A stretch of DNA of 64,000 nt from Crotalaria pallida (taxonomy: Eukaryota; Streptophyta; Magnoliopsida; Fabales; Fabaceae), in assembly GCA_037953625.1 (NCBI GenBank), contig CM075651.1, positions 63,350,501-63,414,500 on the forward strand. Reading direction: 5' to 3'. The notes below the pieces were generated by a model. It was not told the DNA's origin, made no database searches, and saw only the letters and a program-made list of their open reading frames with translations. Shown in pieces: positions 9,784 to 21,255 of this stretch (within the stretch, counting starts at the first letter, position 1; every line of letters begins with the position of its first letter). Made by a program: the position numbers and the translations under genes.

Positions 9784-10400
9784 AAGGTCAGAACCGATCA
9801 CTCTGATCCTTGCATCTGTTAAGTGATAATATCATCAACCATCTGACAATGATATTGCTATTGATAGATGTGAGATTGGGACTGATCACCTCGATCTTCG
9901 CACCTATCAATTGCCGATATCATTGATACGCCCCAACCGTACCGAAAAACAAGTGAAGGTGCGTGTTATTTTGAAGTAACACTTTGCTAAAGAATCAACT
10001 CATGGAGAGCCTAGGATTGCTTTCAATTATCACTATTTCCTAAGTTCTAAACCTCTCTTTTCTTTCAGTAGTAAGACCTCCTAGAGTATTCCCTTAGTAA
10101 TTATATTCTGACCATGTCACAACGGGGTACTAAGAGACACATCTGGAACATCCTTCCCATTCTTTCACCTAAGTGACCGTGAAAAAATATAGAAAATATC
10201 CATGAAGTTAAAGCTTTAATAAACACCCAATCCAGCAATGGTGTTGTCGTTTGATAGAGGTGAGATTGGGATTAGCTACCCCAATTTTCGCATTTATTGA
10301 CAGGCGACAGCATTGCAAATCTTGAGGAACGTGATGATGTGCTGTTTCTAGATGAGGGATTGGGACTAGCTACCCCAGTCCTTGCATTTACTGGCAGATA
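9784..10400 (+). repeat. Diverged internal repeats with co-varying short hairpins (element A)
   Basis: At least four related segments (9784-9814, 9869-9903, 10260-10295, 10355-10400) share GGGACT/ATT..., a 5-9 base middle such as AGCTACCCC, then a complement of the first part, then CTTGCA or TTCGCA and CTGTT/TATTGACAG. The clearest is GGACT-AGCTACCCC-AGTCC at 10363-10381. Element D has counterparts at 60258-60400. Confidence 0.55.
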
Positions 10401-10720
10401 TATCATTGCAATCTCTCAAATCTGAGTAGAACCATTGACATAGAAATTCCGACCCAAAGAAGGTCAAATTAAGTTCAAGCTCACTAGAAATCTTGTGGAA
10501 ATTCGTGACAATCGATCGTGCGACAAATCTGCCCATGACAATCCTATCTAGTATAGGAACATAGAGACATGTAAGTACATGAAACCGCCATATCTTAGAA
10601 AACCCAACAAGTAGTTCATCCAACCTTGTTTTCCAAACCCGTCACCTAATCGAAAAGTAGAACCACTAATTCTTAACATCTGCTCAGCTACCCCTTGGTA
10701 TCGATCTACATAATTATGTT

Positions 10721-10738
10721 GATACTAAGTAGGGGAGA
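10721..10738 (+). repeat. Internal polypurine-like motif 1 of element A
   Basis: GATACTAAGTAGGGGAGA resembles the true polypurine tract of A (12131-12147) and follows TTATGTT as in the D copy at 60797. Confidence 0.5.
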
Positions 10739-11161
10739 ACCTTATAGTCCTACCCGAAACCCATCCGAGTGATGGTAAAGAATGAGAACGACAGCCGAGC
10801 AGAACTCGAACGTAAACTACCTTAGTGTACCCACAGAAACATCAAGACCGAAAACGGATGAGATGTCGAACATCCGCTATTATCTCTTTCCACTCTTTGG
10901 AAAGGTATAACAAACTTGCACATACCACCAATATCTCTCAAATAGATGATGACATTATGTCGGGCATCAGCCCAACTTGTAACAATGTTATCCTCATCAA
11001 TGGTTGCTCAAGACCGTTATTCTTAAAAACCTTATGTAAACCGCTAAGAAGGCCACTAGGAACTGGTGGAGAACCAACCTCGAACAATGGTCAAGAATGT
11101 ACGTACTTGATTATTAGTGTCGATCGAGCCTACTCCCCGGCATTGATACAGCCGGTACGTC

Positions 11162-11179
11162 AATACTAAGTGGGGGAGA
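11162..11179 (+). repeat. Internal polypurine-like motif 2 of element A
   Basis: AATACTAAGTGGGGGAGA follows a GCATTGATAC...GTACGTC context that parallels motif 3 (GCATGGATAT...GTATGTC). Confidence 0.5.
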
Positions 11180-11294
11180 ACTTGGTCATTAACTTGAATC
11201 TTGCCCACATGATGACCAATCGAGAAATTGAGTTCTACATTGATCTTGTTTCTGGGACAAGATCAAATCCCCATAACTCCCTGTAGATTAGCCA

Positions 11295-11486
11295 CTAGTA
11301 AACTGGCGGAGTTGGATAAACAGGTAAAGGAGCTGTATTTTTGCTAAGACCAACCTTTGGCCTGGGCGTTACCAAGTTCGCATCAAGAGAGTAGGGGTTG
11401 TAGTTGGAATCCGTTACTTCTAGCTGCTTAATCTTGACATTTAGCCAAGAGAACCTTTTCCTAAGAACCACAGTTGATACCTGCAA
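11295..11486 (-). other. Exon-like minus-strand frame, possible captured host sequence
   Basis: On the minus strand an acceptor-like ATACTTGCAG is followed by an open frame of about 61 codons ending in TAG at 11295. It reads like ordinary protein (RKRFSWLNVKIKQLEV near its start, then a proline-rich TAPLPVYPTPPVY end) rather than low-complexity translation. I do not recognise the protein. It lies antisense to element A. Chance open frame is the main alternative. Confidence 0.25.
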
Positions 11487-11592
11487 GTATTCAGAGTATG
11501 GATGAGATTAATCATCAGTCTGTACAAATTGCATTTTTCGATAATTCCCTATCACAAATAAATCATCTAGAGTGATCTTCCCCGTCTTCTTA

Positions 11593-11700
11593 CTTGACAT
11601 GTACCCAGTACATCCTGGGTCGACTTACAAAGACCATGAGACTCATCCTTGAGTGCTTCATCTTTCTTCTTTTCATCTTCACTCTCTTCAAGTTTCAAGC
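11593..11700 (-). other. Second minus-strand exon-like patch in element A, shared with D
   Basis: Antisense reading gives LKLEESEDEKK, then ESHGLCK, then TQD and TCQ, ending near a donor-like CAA|GTAAGAAG. The homologous patch in D (61378-61465, minus) keeps the same reading. The two patches are similar at DNA level, so the shared reading may only reflect common ancestry. Identity unknown. Confidence 0.25.
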
Positions 11701-11880
11701 ATCTCCGATGTATACATGAGACTTCGCCAAGCCGTAAGAACCCGACATAGTCCTATGCCTACCGATAGATAGTCGCCCACGTGCCCTCTTTCCAACCTTG
11801 GATACCGGCCGGGAACTTAAGTGCTCTATTCGGAGCAACGAATGAGCATACCCCCTAGCATGGATATAATCATGTATGTC

Positions 11881-11898
11881 AATGCTAAGTGGGGGAGG
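11881..11898 (+). repeat. Internal polypurine-like motif 3 of element A
   Basis: AATGCTAAGTGGGGGAGG is matched in element D at 61649-61666 with the same upstream CCCCCTAGCATGG context. Confidence 0.5.
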
Positions 11899-12130
11899 AT
11901 TTCAATCCAAGGAATGGGAGATGGAACTTTAATAATAAGAAAAACTGACGATCCAGTGTAGATAGAGATAATGCGTAGTATTAGGAGACAAGCATTGAAG
12001 TGGGCATGACCCTAACCACAACTAGAGCGGGAGATGAAAACCGAAAGGAAGTGAAGACCGTAGTCAGGAGCTTACCAATGGGATGATTCTCCATTCACGG
12101 AACTGAACGAAATTTCGGGGACGAAATTCT

Positions 12131-12147
12131 AATAAGTGGGGGAGAAA
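12131..12147 (+). promoter_or_regulatory. Polypurine tract of element A
   Basis: TAATAAGTGGGGGAGAAA lies immediately before the 3' LTR start TGTAACATCC at 12148, the site where plus-strand priming takes place in LTR elements. It follows GGACGAAATTC. Confidence 0.85.
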
Positions 12148-14789
12148 TGTAACATCCCGAATTTTAAACCCAAAGACGAATAAGTAAATAATAATTAGAA
12201 TAAAGGAAATAAGGATGATAAGCTACAAATAGTTATTCAAAAGAAGTATTTTAACATTAGGAAAGGATAACAGTAATAATAATAAGGTTAGAAAAGAAAG
12301 GAACATTAAATTGAAGTTAGGAACAGGCCAGAAGAATAGATAATTCGGTACTAAAGCATAACAAAGGGTAGAAAATTAAAATAAAAGATTTAAGACTCAA
12401 AACACAATTTCCACCGTTGGATATGAAGGTATGAATTTTATGAAGCTGCTCGTCAAATTTGGGCAAGATCTGACGGTTAACGAAGAAGATATAGCATGGT
12501 AAACCCAGAGTCAACAGACTCGCGCCCCAGGCGCGCCACACGCATCAGATCTGAGTCAGAATGACCCTCGCGCTCAAGCGCCAGCGCCCAGAATGGCGGG
12601 GCCAGCCAGCTTAAAAACCTGCACCAACTCCCTCCTTCCCTCATTTCTCCGCCCCACCTTCTCCCTCCTCACCCCAAAACCACCCACCACACCACCAAAC
12701 ACCATAAATCTCACCCCCAACCACTCCTCCATGGAAACCCCCATCTCCCTTGGTCTCTTTCCCTCTCTTCCCCCTTTGGAGCTCTCTCTTTCTCTCTCCT
12801 AGGGTCCTCTCTCTTTCTCCCTCTCCTCCTCAACCTCCACCACCACGAGCCACCCATCTCCGGCCGCCACCACCACCACTGCAATCCGCCACCGCCAAGA
12901 ACCCCCACCACCATCAAGACCTCTCTCTATCCCTGTTTCTCTTCCCCTTGGCTTTGATCCCTCTCTCTCACCCACGATCTCTCTCTCTCCTCGAATCTCA
13001 CCAGCGTCGTTACCGATCGTGATCGCACCGGGTTTGTGTTGGGTACCCCGAGGCTTGAAGCTTTTTCCCGGATCTAACCGCCGCCGTTCTCGCTAACGAG
13101 GAGCAACACCGACGCCATCATCGTCGCCGAGCCACAACCCAGGTTCTTTTTAAAAGAAAGCCCGAGGTAAGAAGGGTTCGTATTACCTCTACTTAAGAAG
13201 TAAATTCTAGGATGCTATAGTGATGGCTGAGAATAGGGTAATATGCTAATGAACCTTAGGGTAGTCCCCGCTGACATAAATGAGCATTTAAAATTGATAA
13301 TGGAATAAATTGGAGGTGCATGGAATAAGGTCCGGAGTGAATGAGTGTAGTTAGGATACTAAAAGAGTTATTATAAAGTGAAAGTGTAGAAAAACATAAA
13401 ATAAAACCAAGGGAAATTAGTTAAGGAAAAACCAACTAAACTTGGGAGTAAAAGAAATAAGGGTAAACGTAATAGGCATAAAGAGTAGAATTAATAAGCT
13501 AAAAGATAATAAGTAAAATAGTAAGTGCATATTTAAATGGGATAAACGAGGGGTTAGAATGTGGAATAATGAATACGTGCGGAGCCGAATAGGAAATAAG
13601 AATAAAATAATGAATTAGATGTAAAAGAAAATAGATAACTGATAAAAGAAGTTAATGAAAAGATGATAACACGACGAGAGAGAACAATATTAGGAAAGTT
13701 AAATAGAATATAATAATAGCATAGGGAAACTGAGTTAAGTTAATAGGAAAGTTAAATAAAATGGAGTTAAGGAAATAGGAATAATAAGTTAAATAATAGG
13801 GTGAGATAAAGGAAAACAAAGAACTAATAAGGAGAATTAAAATACAAAGTATACGAACAAGCTAAGTAAAGTTAATTAAAAGCAAGAGTAAAATTGGTAA
13901 AGAGAAACACTTAGTATAAGAAAATAAAGGAAGGGGACAAGTGGAGTAAACAAATAATAGAGATTAAAGAAGAGTTAAGAAATTTAAAAGAATTAAAGAG
14001 AATTAAGGAACTAAAAGTAAAGAGAAAAGATTAAAACGAATTAATAAAGAGAATGAGAATAAAAGATAAACGGCATAGGTGGTTGTATTGACCCTGTGGC
14101 CAAATAAAAATGGTAAATGTCACAGGTGGTTGTATTGACCCTGTGGCCTAATAAAAATGGTACATGTCACAAGTGGTTGTATTGACCCTGTGGCCTAATA
14201 AAAATGGTAAATGTCACAGGTGGTTGTATTGACCCTGTGGCCTAATAAAAATGGTAAATGTCACAGGTGGTTGTATTGACCCTGTGGCCTAATAAAAATG
14301 GTAACTGTCACAGGTGGTTGTAATGACCCTGTGGCCTAATAAAAATAAACGGAAAAGATAATGGATAATGGTAACGAAATTAAAAATGGAAAGGAATTTG
14401 GATTAGTGAAAATGTTAAGGGAAAATGGAAATGAAATAGGAAAAAGAATGTGAGGAATGAAGATGAAGAGAAAGGGAACTAAATGTATGGGTGTATATAG
14501 TGTATGATTAGTGGTAATAGTATAGACTTAGTTATTTACTATGTCTTCTTATAGGATTTATCTTTTTAAGTTCTGTATAATGCTACGCTTCTTGCTATAT
14601 TTTGCAGGTACTGAAGTGGAGCTTACATAGGACATGGCCGAGCAGGACTTCATTCCACTACGTGGAATGTATATTTATCATTATCATGAGTGGACATTTA
14701 TTTTGTAAAGTATAATGTGAATTAGTTATATGCCCTGAGACTTAGGCTAATCGGGCATTAGGATCTGAACTGGTTTTTAAATTGTTGTG
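12148..14789 (+). mobile_element. Element A: 3' LTR, cut by insertion of B1
   Basis: This copy runs parallel to 6219-8850 with few differences and breaks off at TTGTTGTG (14789), where the TG end of B1 begins. About 205 bp of the 3' LTR (down to the GTGTTACA end) are therefore missing here and should have lain beyond the right end of B1. The 3' LTR has one CpG palindrome (12521-12535) against two in the 5' LTR. Confidence 0.8.
14073..14345 (+). repeat. Hairpin tandem array in 3' LTR A
   Basis: Six units of about 47 bp with the CACAGG ... CCCTGTG stem, matching 8163-8427. One unit has CACAAG in place of CACAGG. Confidence 0.85.
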
Positions 14790-17700
14790 TGAAACACTCC
14801 TTGTATATCATCGTACTTTATAAGAAAAGTAATAAGTTTATGAATACTTGGACTTGTTATCGTTGGAAAAAGATCTGAAAATAAGAATTTTCCCTTACCT
14901 TGAAAATTCCTTTTCACAAACACTTGATTAATAATGAGGTTCACTAACAAAATCAGAGTTTGCGGAAATATAGTAAAATCATTATATTATACCCCCAAAA
15001 TATATCAAGTGTAACAAGTCCATTAATACCAAATAGGTATAATTATGAAACTGAATTCCTCTTATGATACCCTTTTTCCAAAATATGTATCATATAAATT
15101 CTATTAAAAAATAGAAATGTTATAGAGCTGGTCACTGGTCCTTTGTCCAAACATCCTTCTGGTTGGATCCTCGATATCTGCACAACGGGTTCCCAACCCA
15201 CACTTTCTACACTCTGCATGCCCTAAGAGACATCTCCCTTTACAGATTTTTGTGCAAGCTATATGCACGATCAACACCTAATAAGGGCATGGGGGTTAGC
15301 TATACATATTCGCATAATTAAATGAGAATAAAACTAACATCCACAAGTCAACATGTAGCAAATCATGATGCATAATCATATGAGCACACCCGGTTAATCA
15401 TAATAATTCTTTCAATGCAGGTGGCATGATGCATGATTTTCTTCCACAACTGAGGCCTCTAAAAGTCCATCTTGGACGTCCATCCAATACACCGTTGTGT
15501 TCCCGGAACACTGACATTCGTTCCCAGAACGTAATGCCAAACCATACTTGGATAAATACGCAACACTCCCAGAGTGTGCACCACGTTCCCAGAACGTGTA
15601 GCAAACCATACTTGGATAAATAAGCATCACTCCCAGAGTGTGCATCACGTTCCCAGAACGCATAAAAACCAGGTCCCGGACACTGGCCACATATCTATAA
15701 TGTGTCATCAAGTAGGTTGCATATCAATGTGTTCCCAGAACACTATCATACGTTCCCAGAACGTATATAACCAGGTCCCAGACACTGGCCACATATCTAT
15801 AATGTGTCATCAAGTAGGTTATAATTTGGTACTCCCGGAGTACCCTCCTCATATTCCCAGAATATGATAATCGTTCCTACCAACCAAACTTCCATTCTAT
15901 ATGAATGCACAATCATCAAGGTTGGTTTTATCTTTAATTCTATTATTATACCAATGTGTTCCGAGAACACTAACATACGTTCCCAGAACGTATCGCAAAC
16001 CATACTTGGAATATAATCAAGTACCACTCCCGGAGTGTGCATCACGTTCCCAGAACGTATCCAAGAAACCATGTCCCAGACAATGGCCACATTCCCAGAA
16101 TGTGTCATCAAGTAGGTTGCATCAGTTTGGTACTCCTAGAGTACAGGGTCATGTTCCCATTAATTCCATTATTATGACTTAGAAAACACAACTTCTGAAT
16201 GATATCTTGAGGTATGGCTTTACTCATAAAATTCACCTTTGAATTTAAATTTAACATATGCTCATAGACATGGATTGAGAGAATATAATCATTGGTATTA
16301 GCAACCTTTATTCAAAAACTTAACTTTTATTTTTAAGTTTCAGGTACTAACCGGTTACATCATCACTTAACCGGTTAGAATTACAGACCTGAATATAAAA
16401 CCACTGATTTTCCAAGAATCTTTTCTTAAATTCTCTTCTCAATCCAATAACAAGGTCTTAGCATAACAGAATACCTCAAGTTCAACACATAATATCATTC
16501 AAAAGATCTAAGTCATAATCCAATTTTCATTTATGCATAATTTCCTCTTGAAATTATCCTTTGATATTAAGGTATTAACTCATCACCTCCAATCTAAACC
16601 AAACAGTTCTCAAACACATAGTTTTAGATTGGTCTTTGTATGAAATTCTAGCTTAAACTTGAGTACAAATGGTATGGATACTTAGCCAATTTCAGAAATT
16701 CATTTTCTTTGAAAATTGACAGTATCTAACCGGTTACAAATTTCGACTAACCGGTTAGATTAGGCAGAACATACACTGAAAAATGAGGTTTTGCATACCA
16801 TTTTCTACCATACTCAAATATAACCAATTTCATTCATAAATAGAGTTTACATACCTTAATGCTAGTGTGTTCAACCACATAAACATATCTACCTTGCATG
16901 CATTCAATTTAGATACTCAAATTGCACATAATTGCACATATTTCACAACTTAATGAATTAATTCACAAAATAACCAAATAAGTCATGAATCCAACATCAA
17001 TATAGCGTGCATGCATTTAGATAACATTGCTCATAACAATAATTGAGCTCAGATTGACCTCCAAGCCACTTAACCATTTCAACTTATGCCCTTTGAGTCT
17101 CTTGGTGACTCATCCTATATTCTACCACAATTTATTCTCTTTCTAGCAAATAGTAAGCTTCCCCCTTACCTCTAAATTGTGCTTGATCCAAAACATTGCA
17201 GAGAGAAAGGCTCCAACACAGGTTTCCATTAAATCCACTCCATGCTGATAGAGTTAGACAGGGTACCAAAACCAGGGAATTTGACATGCAAAACCAAATT
17301 AAGAATTGGGGGAAATGGTCAAATTGAATTCTCTGAAACATGCACTAGAGGTAGGAACAGATTTGAAACCAAAAGGGTTCGTGTGCTTACCAAAATCGAG
17401 CTTCAAAGTCAGCTCCAGAAACCAGAAGCTGAGGTTTGACAGCATCAACACCTCAACTTGGCAAGCTTCGTTCTCAAACTCCAGGAACTCTCAACTCACA
17501 AACTTTATATCAATACAAATCCCTTGATGTGAGCTTTGTAACCGTGTATCACTCATGTTCTAACTCTCAGAAACGAATGAGAATCGCACCAGATGAATCA
17601 AGAACCCTAAAAACAGAGTTTCAACCCTTCTATTAGAATATCAACCCAAATTCATCAACAATTCGGGTTTTTATAGAGAAATCAGACTTGCATGCAAGGC

Positions 17701-18106
17701 GACACGCGCTCCTCAGCGTGATTTGAGTGGGATTCGTGGCAATTTCTGGATTAATTGGGTGATTACTCATCAAAATCCACTAACCCAGATTCTGAGTTCA
17801 TCGTGTAACCGGTTACAAAGCCCTTCTAACCGGTTACATGCTGATAAAATTCAAAAATTAATAATTTAATTACTCTTTCTTCAAAAACTCTTTTAATATT
17901 GCAATTAGGTCCCAACCCAAGGACTAAATTACAATATTCACATTTTTGTACAAAATAACCATATAAAAATATATCCTATATTTTTATACATAAAAACACA
18001 TAATGTACAAAAACTAAAACCTTTAAAACTAATATAAATCAATTATAAATTAATTGTTATAATTAAGTTCTCGGTTATTTGGGAGACGAAAATTAGGGGT
18101 GTTACA
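14790..18106 (-). mobile_element. Element B1: 3' LTR (minus strand)
   Basis: On the plus strand it runs from TGAAACACTCC (TGTAACACTCC in other copies) to AGGGGTGTTACA at 18106. It is the reverse complement of the B2 LTRs (20320-23630 and 31002-34311). Right of it, CTACTCCCCCACTT is the complement of the polypurine tract, which makes this the 3' LTR of a minus-strand element. It contains three AACCGGTT pairs and a palindrome array (15480-16150). Confidence 0.85.
15480..16150 (-). repeat. Co-varying palindrome array in B1 3' LTR
   Basis: Many short self-complementary units share a TTCCCAGAA or TCCCGGA centre with arms that differ but pair, for example GTGTTCCCGGAACAC-like, ACGTTCCCAGAACGT, CATATTCCCAGAATATG, GTACTCCCGGAGTAC and ACTCCCAGAGTGT. 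The same units appear at 36630-37310 and, inverted, in B2. Confidence 0.85.
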
Positions 18107-19099
18107 CTACTCCCCCACTTAAAAGGAATTTCATCCCCAAAATTCATCTTCTGAAATTTTCCGCTTTTCCAAAGTGTTTTTATACTAGAAACTTCATCTT
18201 GTTTCCAAAAATTCGTTCTTTAGGATCCTCCCCCACTTAAAAGAGTTTCGATATAATCCTTGTATTTTGAAACACTTCAAATAAAACCCTTCAGGAAAAA
18301 CTTTCCAAACTAAACCACAACGATTTTTCGTATAAAACTCTTATGTGAAAGAATTTCTTTTAAAAGAAATACTCTTTTGAATAATACACTTTTCAATCAA
18401 CTTTTTGGAAAAACTTTTTGGGCTGCGCACTCTGATCTATCGAGCACGATCAAAGAAACATTTGTATGACTTTATTCCTTAATAATTTGAGACATTAGGG
18501 TGATCAGTCCTAATATTCAAACCATTAGTAACAAAATCATTCCTTTCAGATATAATCTTTCGCAAGAAAGACCATACGACAGGTCTTTAAGTTAGATGAA
18601 CTTAAAGATAGGGTAATTATCACTATGAGACTTAGTTAGATAGTCAAGTTCTAGAGACATTTCCGTTGGGGAGACAAAGATTTGTCTTATCCCGGTGGTT
18701 GTTAATCTCTCTAGCCATAACTGATCTTTCTATTTCTGTAGTGTCCACAGCGATTTATCACATCCAACTGTGATAAAGGTTTTGATCACAGAAAGATTGA
18801 AGTTGAACTTCCAACAGGATATTGATATTCTCAAATGATTAGGTTAACGTAATCGAAAACATTTAACTACATTAACTCAGATCAAAGGAAGAGATAGGCT
18901 TGGGTTGTTTACGTCAGGATTACACTCAACTCTCATCTCAGCCGGTGAATTCTTCTCGTGCTGGATTCGCTTGCTGTCCAATCCTTTCTCACCTTTTCTT
19001 TCAAGACAATTCGGTGAATAATACTCCAGCTTCCTACAATTGGAATTTACTATTCCCTTAGGTACATCACAACTAAACTCCAAGTGATGTGCCTCACAT

Positions 19100-19850
19100 T
19101 ATTACCTTGAGATGGACAAATGTTCCCTTCCCTATTTCCTCCTTAGTCACTTTTCTTCAATCAAGGATTCCTTAACCTTGATATTTCCGTGGTTGATATT
19201 CTCCCATTTACTTTTTCCTCTTTCTCCAGTTGGGCCTGTATTTCATCATTCTTTCTCCTATTCTGAACTCAGACATTTCTCGCATGAATTTTATGTACTT
19301 TCCCATAGTCCTCATAGATGCTTACCAACATCGAGAAATTCCTTCTTCCTTGATAATTGATAGCTAACTTGGGTTCGAACATAATCTACTCTTGAAGTTC
19401 ATGCCTTTGGATTTCTCATCTAGGTTGTACCAGAAAACACTTCCTAAATCCCTTACTTCCATAATATATTTTCTAATATCCATAATCCCTGACTTTAATT
19501 TCAAAGATTAAATCTCATTCGTTTCTTCATAGGAATCTAACTCCTCATTTCCTGGTTGAAATTCACGAATCCGATTCAAGAATTCGTTGGTGATTGGCAA
19601 CATTCCCAATCTAATACTAGAGGGTTCCTCTTGGGTTTCCAGACTTAGGTCTCTGAATTCCTCAATCAAAATAGCCTCCTTGACCATCATTAAGCTCACA
19701 TAAATAGTCTTTCAGCTCAAATCGTCTGCAACTACGTTTGCTATGCCAGGATGATAATGGAGCTCAAAGCCATAATCTTTAAGAAACTCCATCCATCGCT
19801 TTTATTTTACATTCAACTCCTCCTCCTCTTATTGTCATTAATACTTTCGA
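19100..19850 (-). pseudogene. Decayed RNase H - integrase segment of B1 pol
   Basis: The minus strand reads AILIEEFRDLSLETQEEP followed by RLGMLPITNEFLNRIRE (19508-19699), which matches the linker between RNase H and integrase of Tekay/Del-type chromoviruses. Upstream, around 19730-19810, FLKDYGFEL and a decayed DLS/DALS motif mark the RNase H end. Frameshifts and stops interrupt every frame. The B2 counterpart is at 29160-29960. Confidence 0.65.
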
Positions 19851-20170
19851 ACTCCAAACTTGTTCATGAATCACAACCTTCTTATCTTAGTATCTATTGA
19901 CTCCTTTGCATTATCCAGCTCAATTTTCTACCTTCTCCGATTGGAGTATCTCCCTAATTTTAACTCTTGATTAGTCCATAAATATTACGATTCAATCCTC
20001 TTAAATCATTTTCAATGATGAATCAAGGCATTAAGTTATTTTATCACACTAAATGCTTCCTTAAATTTTAGTTAGGTAATTGACATTGAGTTTGGATTGG
20101 AGGAAAATGTTTATTGATGCCAAAAGTTACTTCACAAGGACTTAAATTTTTATTTTAAACTTTCAGCTTC

Positions 20171-20202
20171 TAACCGGTTACAAGAAACTCTAACCGGTTA
20201 TG
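20171..20202. repeat. AACCGGTT pair in B1 internal region
   Basis: TAACCGGTTA occurs twice about 20 bp apart. The B2 counterpart at 25358-25388 has one unit decayed (GATCGGTTAG). Confidence 0.7.
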
Positions 20203-20314
20203 AAGTATAGTTTTAGAAATAAAAACCAAAGAACTTTCAAAAACCATTTTCTTTACATTGTCCAATCCAACTCAAAATAGGATTTAATCATACTCTAATA
20301 CCTTGATTCCAACT

Positions 20315-20319
20315 GAATT
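20315..20319 (+). repeat. Target-site duplication of B2, left copy
   Basis: GAATT directly precedes TGTAACACCCC. The identical GAATT follows the right end at 34312. Confidence 0.9.
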
Positions 20320-20590
20320 TGTAACACCCCTAATTTTCGTCTCCCAAATAACCGAGAAATTAATTATAACAATTAATTTATAATTGATTTATATTAGTTT
20401 TAAAGGTTTTAGTTTTTGTACATTATGTGTTTTCATATATAAAAATATGAGATATATTTTTATATGGTTATTTTGTACAAAAATGTGAATATTGCAATTT
20501 AGTCCTTGGATTGGGACCTAATTGCAATATTAGAAAGGTTTTTGAAGAAAGAGTAATTAAATTATTAATTTTTGAATTTTATCAGCCTGT

Positions 20591-20621
20591 AACCGGTTAG
20601 AAGGGCTTTGTAACCGGTTAC
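20591..20621. repeat. AACCGGTT palindrome pair near the B2 promoter
   Basis: GTAACCGGTTAG and GTAACCGGTTAC lie 20 bp apart, about 270 bp from the LTR start and 150 bp upstream of the TATA box. Confidence 0.8.
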
Positions 20622-20750
20622 ACGATGAACTCAGAAAACTGGGTTAGTGCGTTTGATGAGTAATCACGCGTTTTAACCCAGAATTCGCCACGAAATCGTC
20701 TTAATCTTAGTGGGGAAAGACGTGTCATCATGCATGGAGCTCTGATTTTG

Positions 20751-20760
20751 CTATATATAG
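20751..20760 (+). promoter_or_regulatory. TATA box of B2 5' LTR
   Basis: GCTATATATAGCC is a strong TATA box and the same sequence occurs in the 3' LTR and, inverted in a diverged form, in B1. Confidence 0.65.
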
Positions 20761-21255
20761 CCTTGTGTTGATGAATTGAAACCCATTTTGCTCCTGAATT
20801 GCTGAAGCTCTATTTTAGGGTTCTTGATTCGTCTGGTGCGATTCTCCTTCGTTTCTAAGAGTTAGATCATGAGTGATACACGGTTACAAAGCTCACATCA
20901 AGGGCTTTGTATTGATATAAAGTTTGTGAGTTGAGAGTTCCTGGAGTTTGAGAACAAAGCTTGCCAAGTTGAGGTGTTGATGCTGTCAAACCTCAGCTTC
21001 TGGTTTCTGGAGCTGACTTTGAAGCTCGATTTTGGTAAGCACACGAACCCTTTTGGTTTCAAATCTGTTCCTACCTCTAGTGCATGTTGCAGAGAATTCA
21101 ATTTGACCATTTTCCCCAATTCTTAATTTGGTTTTGCATGTCAAATTCCCGGGTTTTGGTACCCTGTCCAACTCTATCAGCATGGAGTGAATTTAATGGA
21201 AATCTGTGTTGGAGCCTTTCTCTCTGCAATGTTTTGGATCAAGCACAATTTAGAG

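Larger units (their letters stand above)
9057..12147 (+). mobile_element. Element A: internal region without coding capacity
   Basis: Between the two LTRs there is no gag, protease, RT or integrase signature; only short frames are present. The region contains a Cassandra-like segment (9267-9529), a set of diverged hairpin-bearing repeats (9784-10400), repeated CTAAGTGGGGGAG motifs and minus-strand exon-like patches. The 3' end TTTCGGGGACGAAATTC before the polypurine tract is characteristic of Tekay/Del-type chromoviruses, so A appears to be a large non-autonomous derivative (LARD-like) of such an element. Confidence 0.7.
18107..20319 (-). mobile_element. Element B1: internal region, 3' half
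   Basis: It begins (plus-strand view) with the complement of the polypurine tract and AAATTCCTTTT-type chromovirus 3' tail, and carries decayed integrase and RNase H sequence around 19100-19850. It continues at 34312 beyond B2. The right part repeats one AACCGGTT pair (20171-20202) that is also present in LTRs. Confidence 0.75.

Noticed and set aside
15397..16182. Open frames of about 65-113 codons on both strands over the palindrome arrays (also 22238-23021, 32919-33702, 36545-37396)
   Set aside because: The array is built of palindromes lacking stop codons, so both strands stay open together. Translation consists of repeated SQN/RSGN motifs. The four copies are too similar to show selection on codons.
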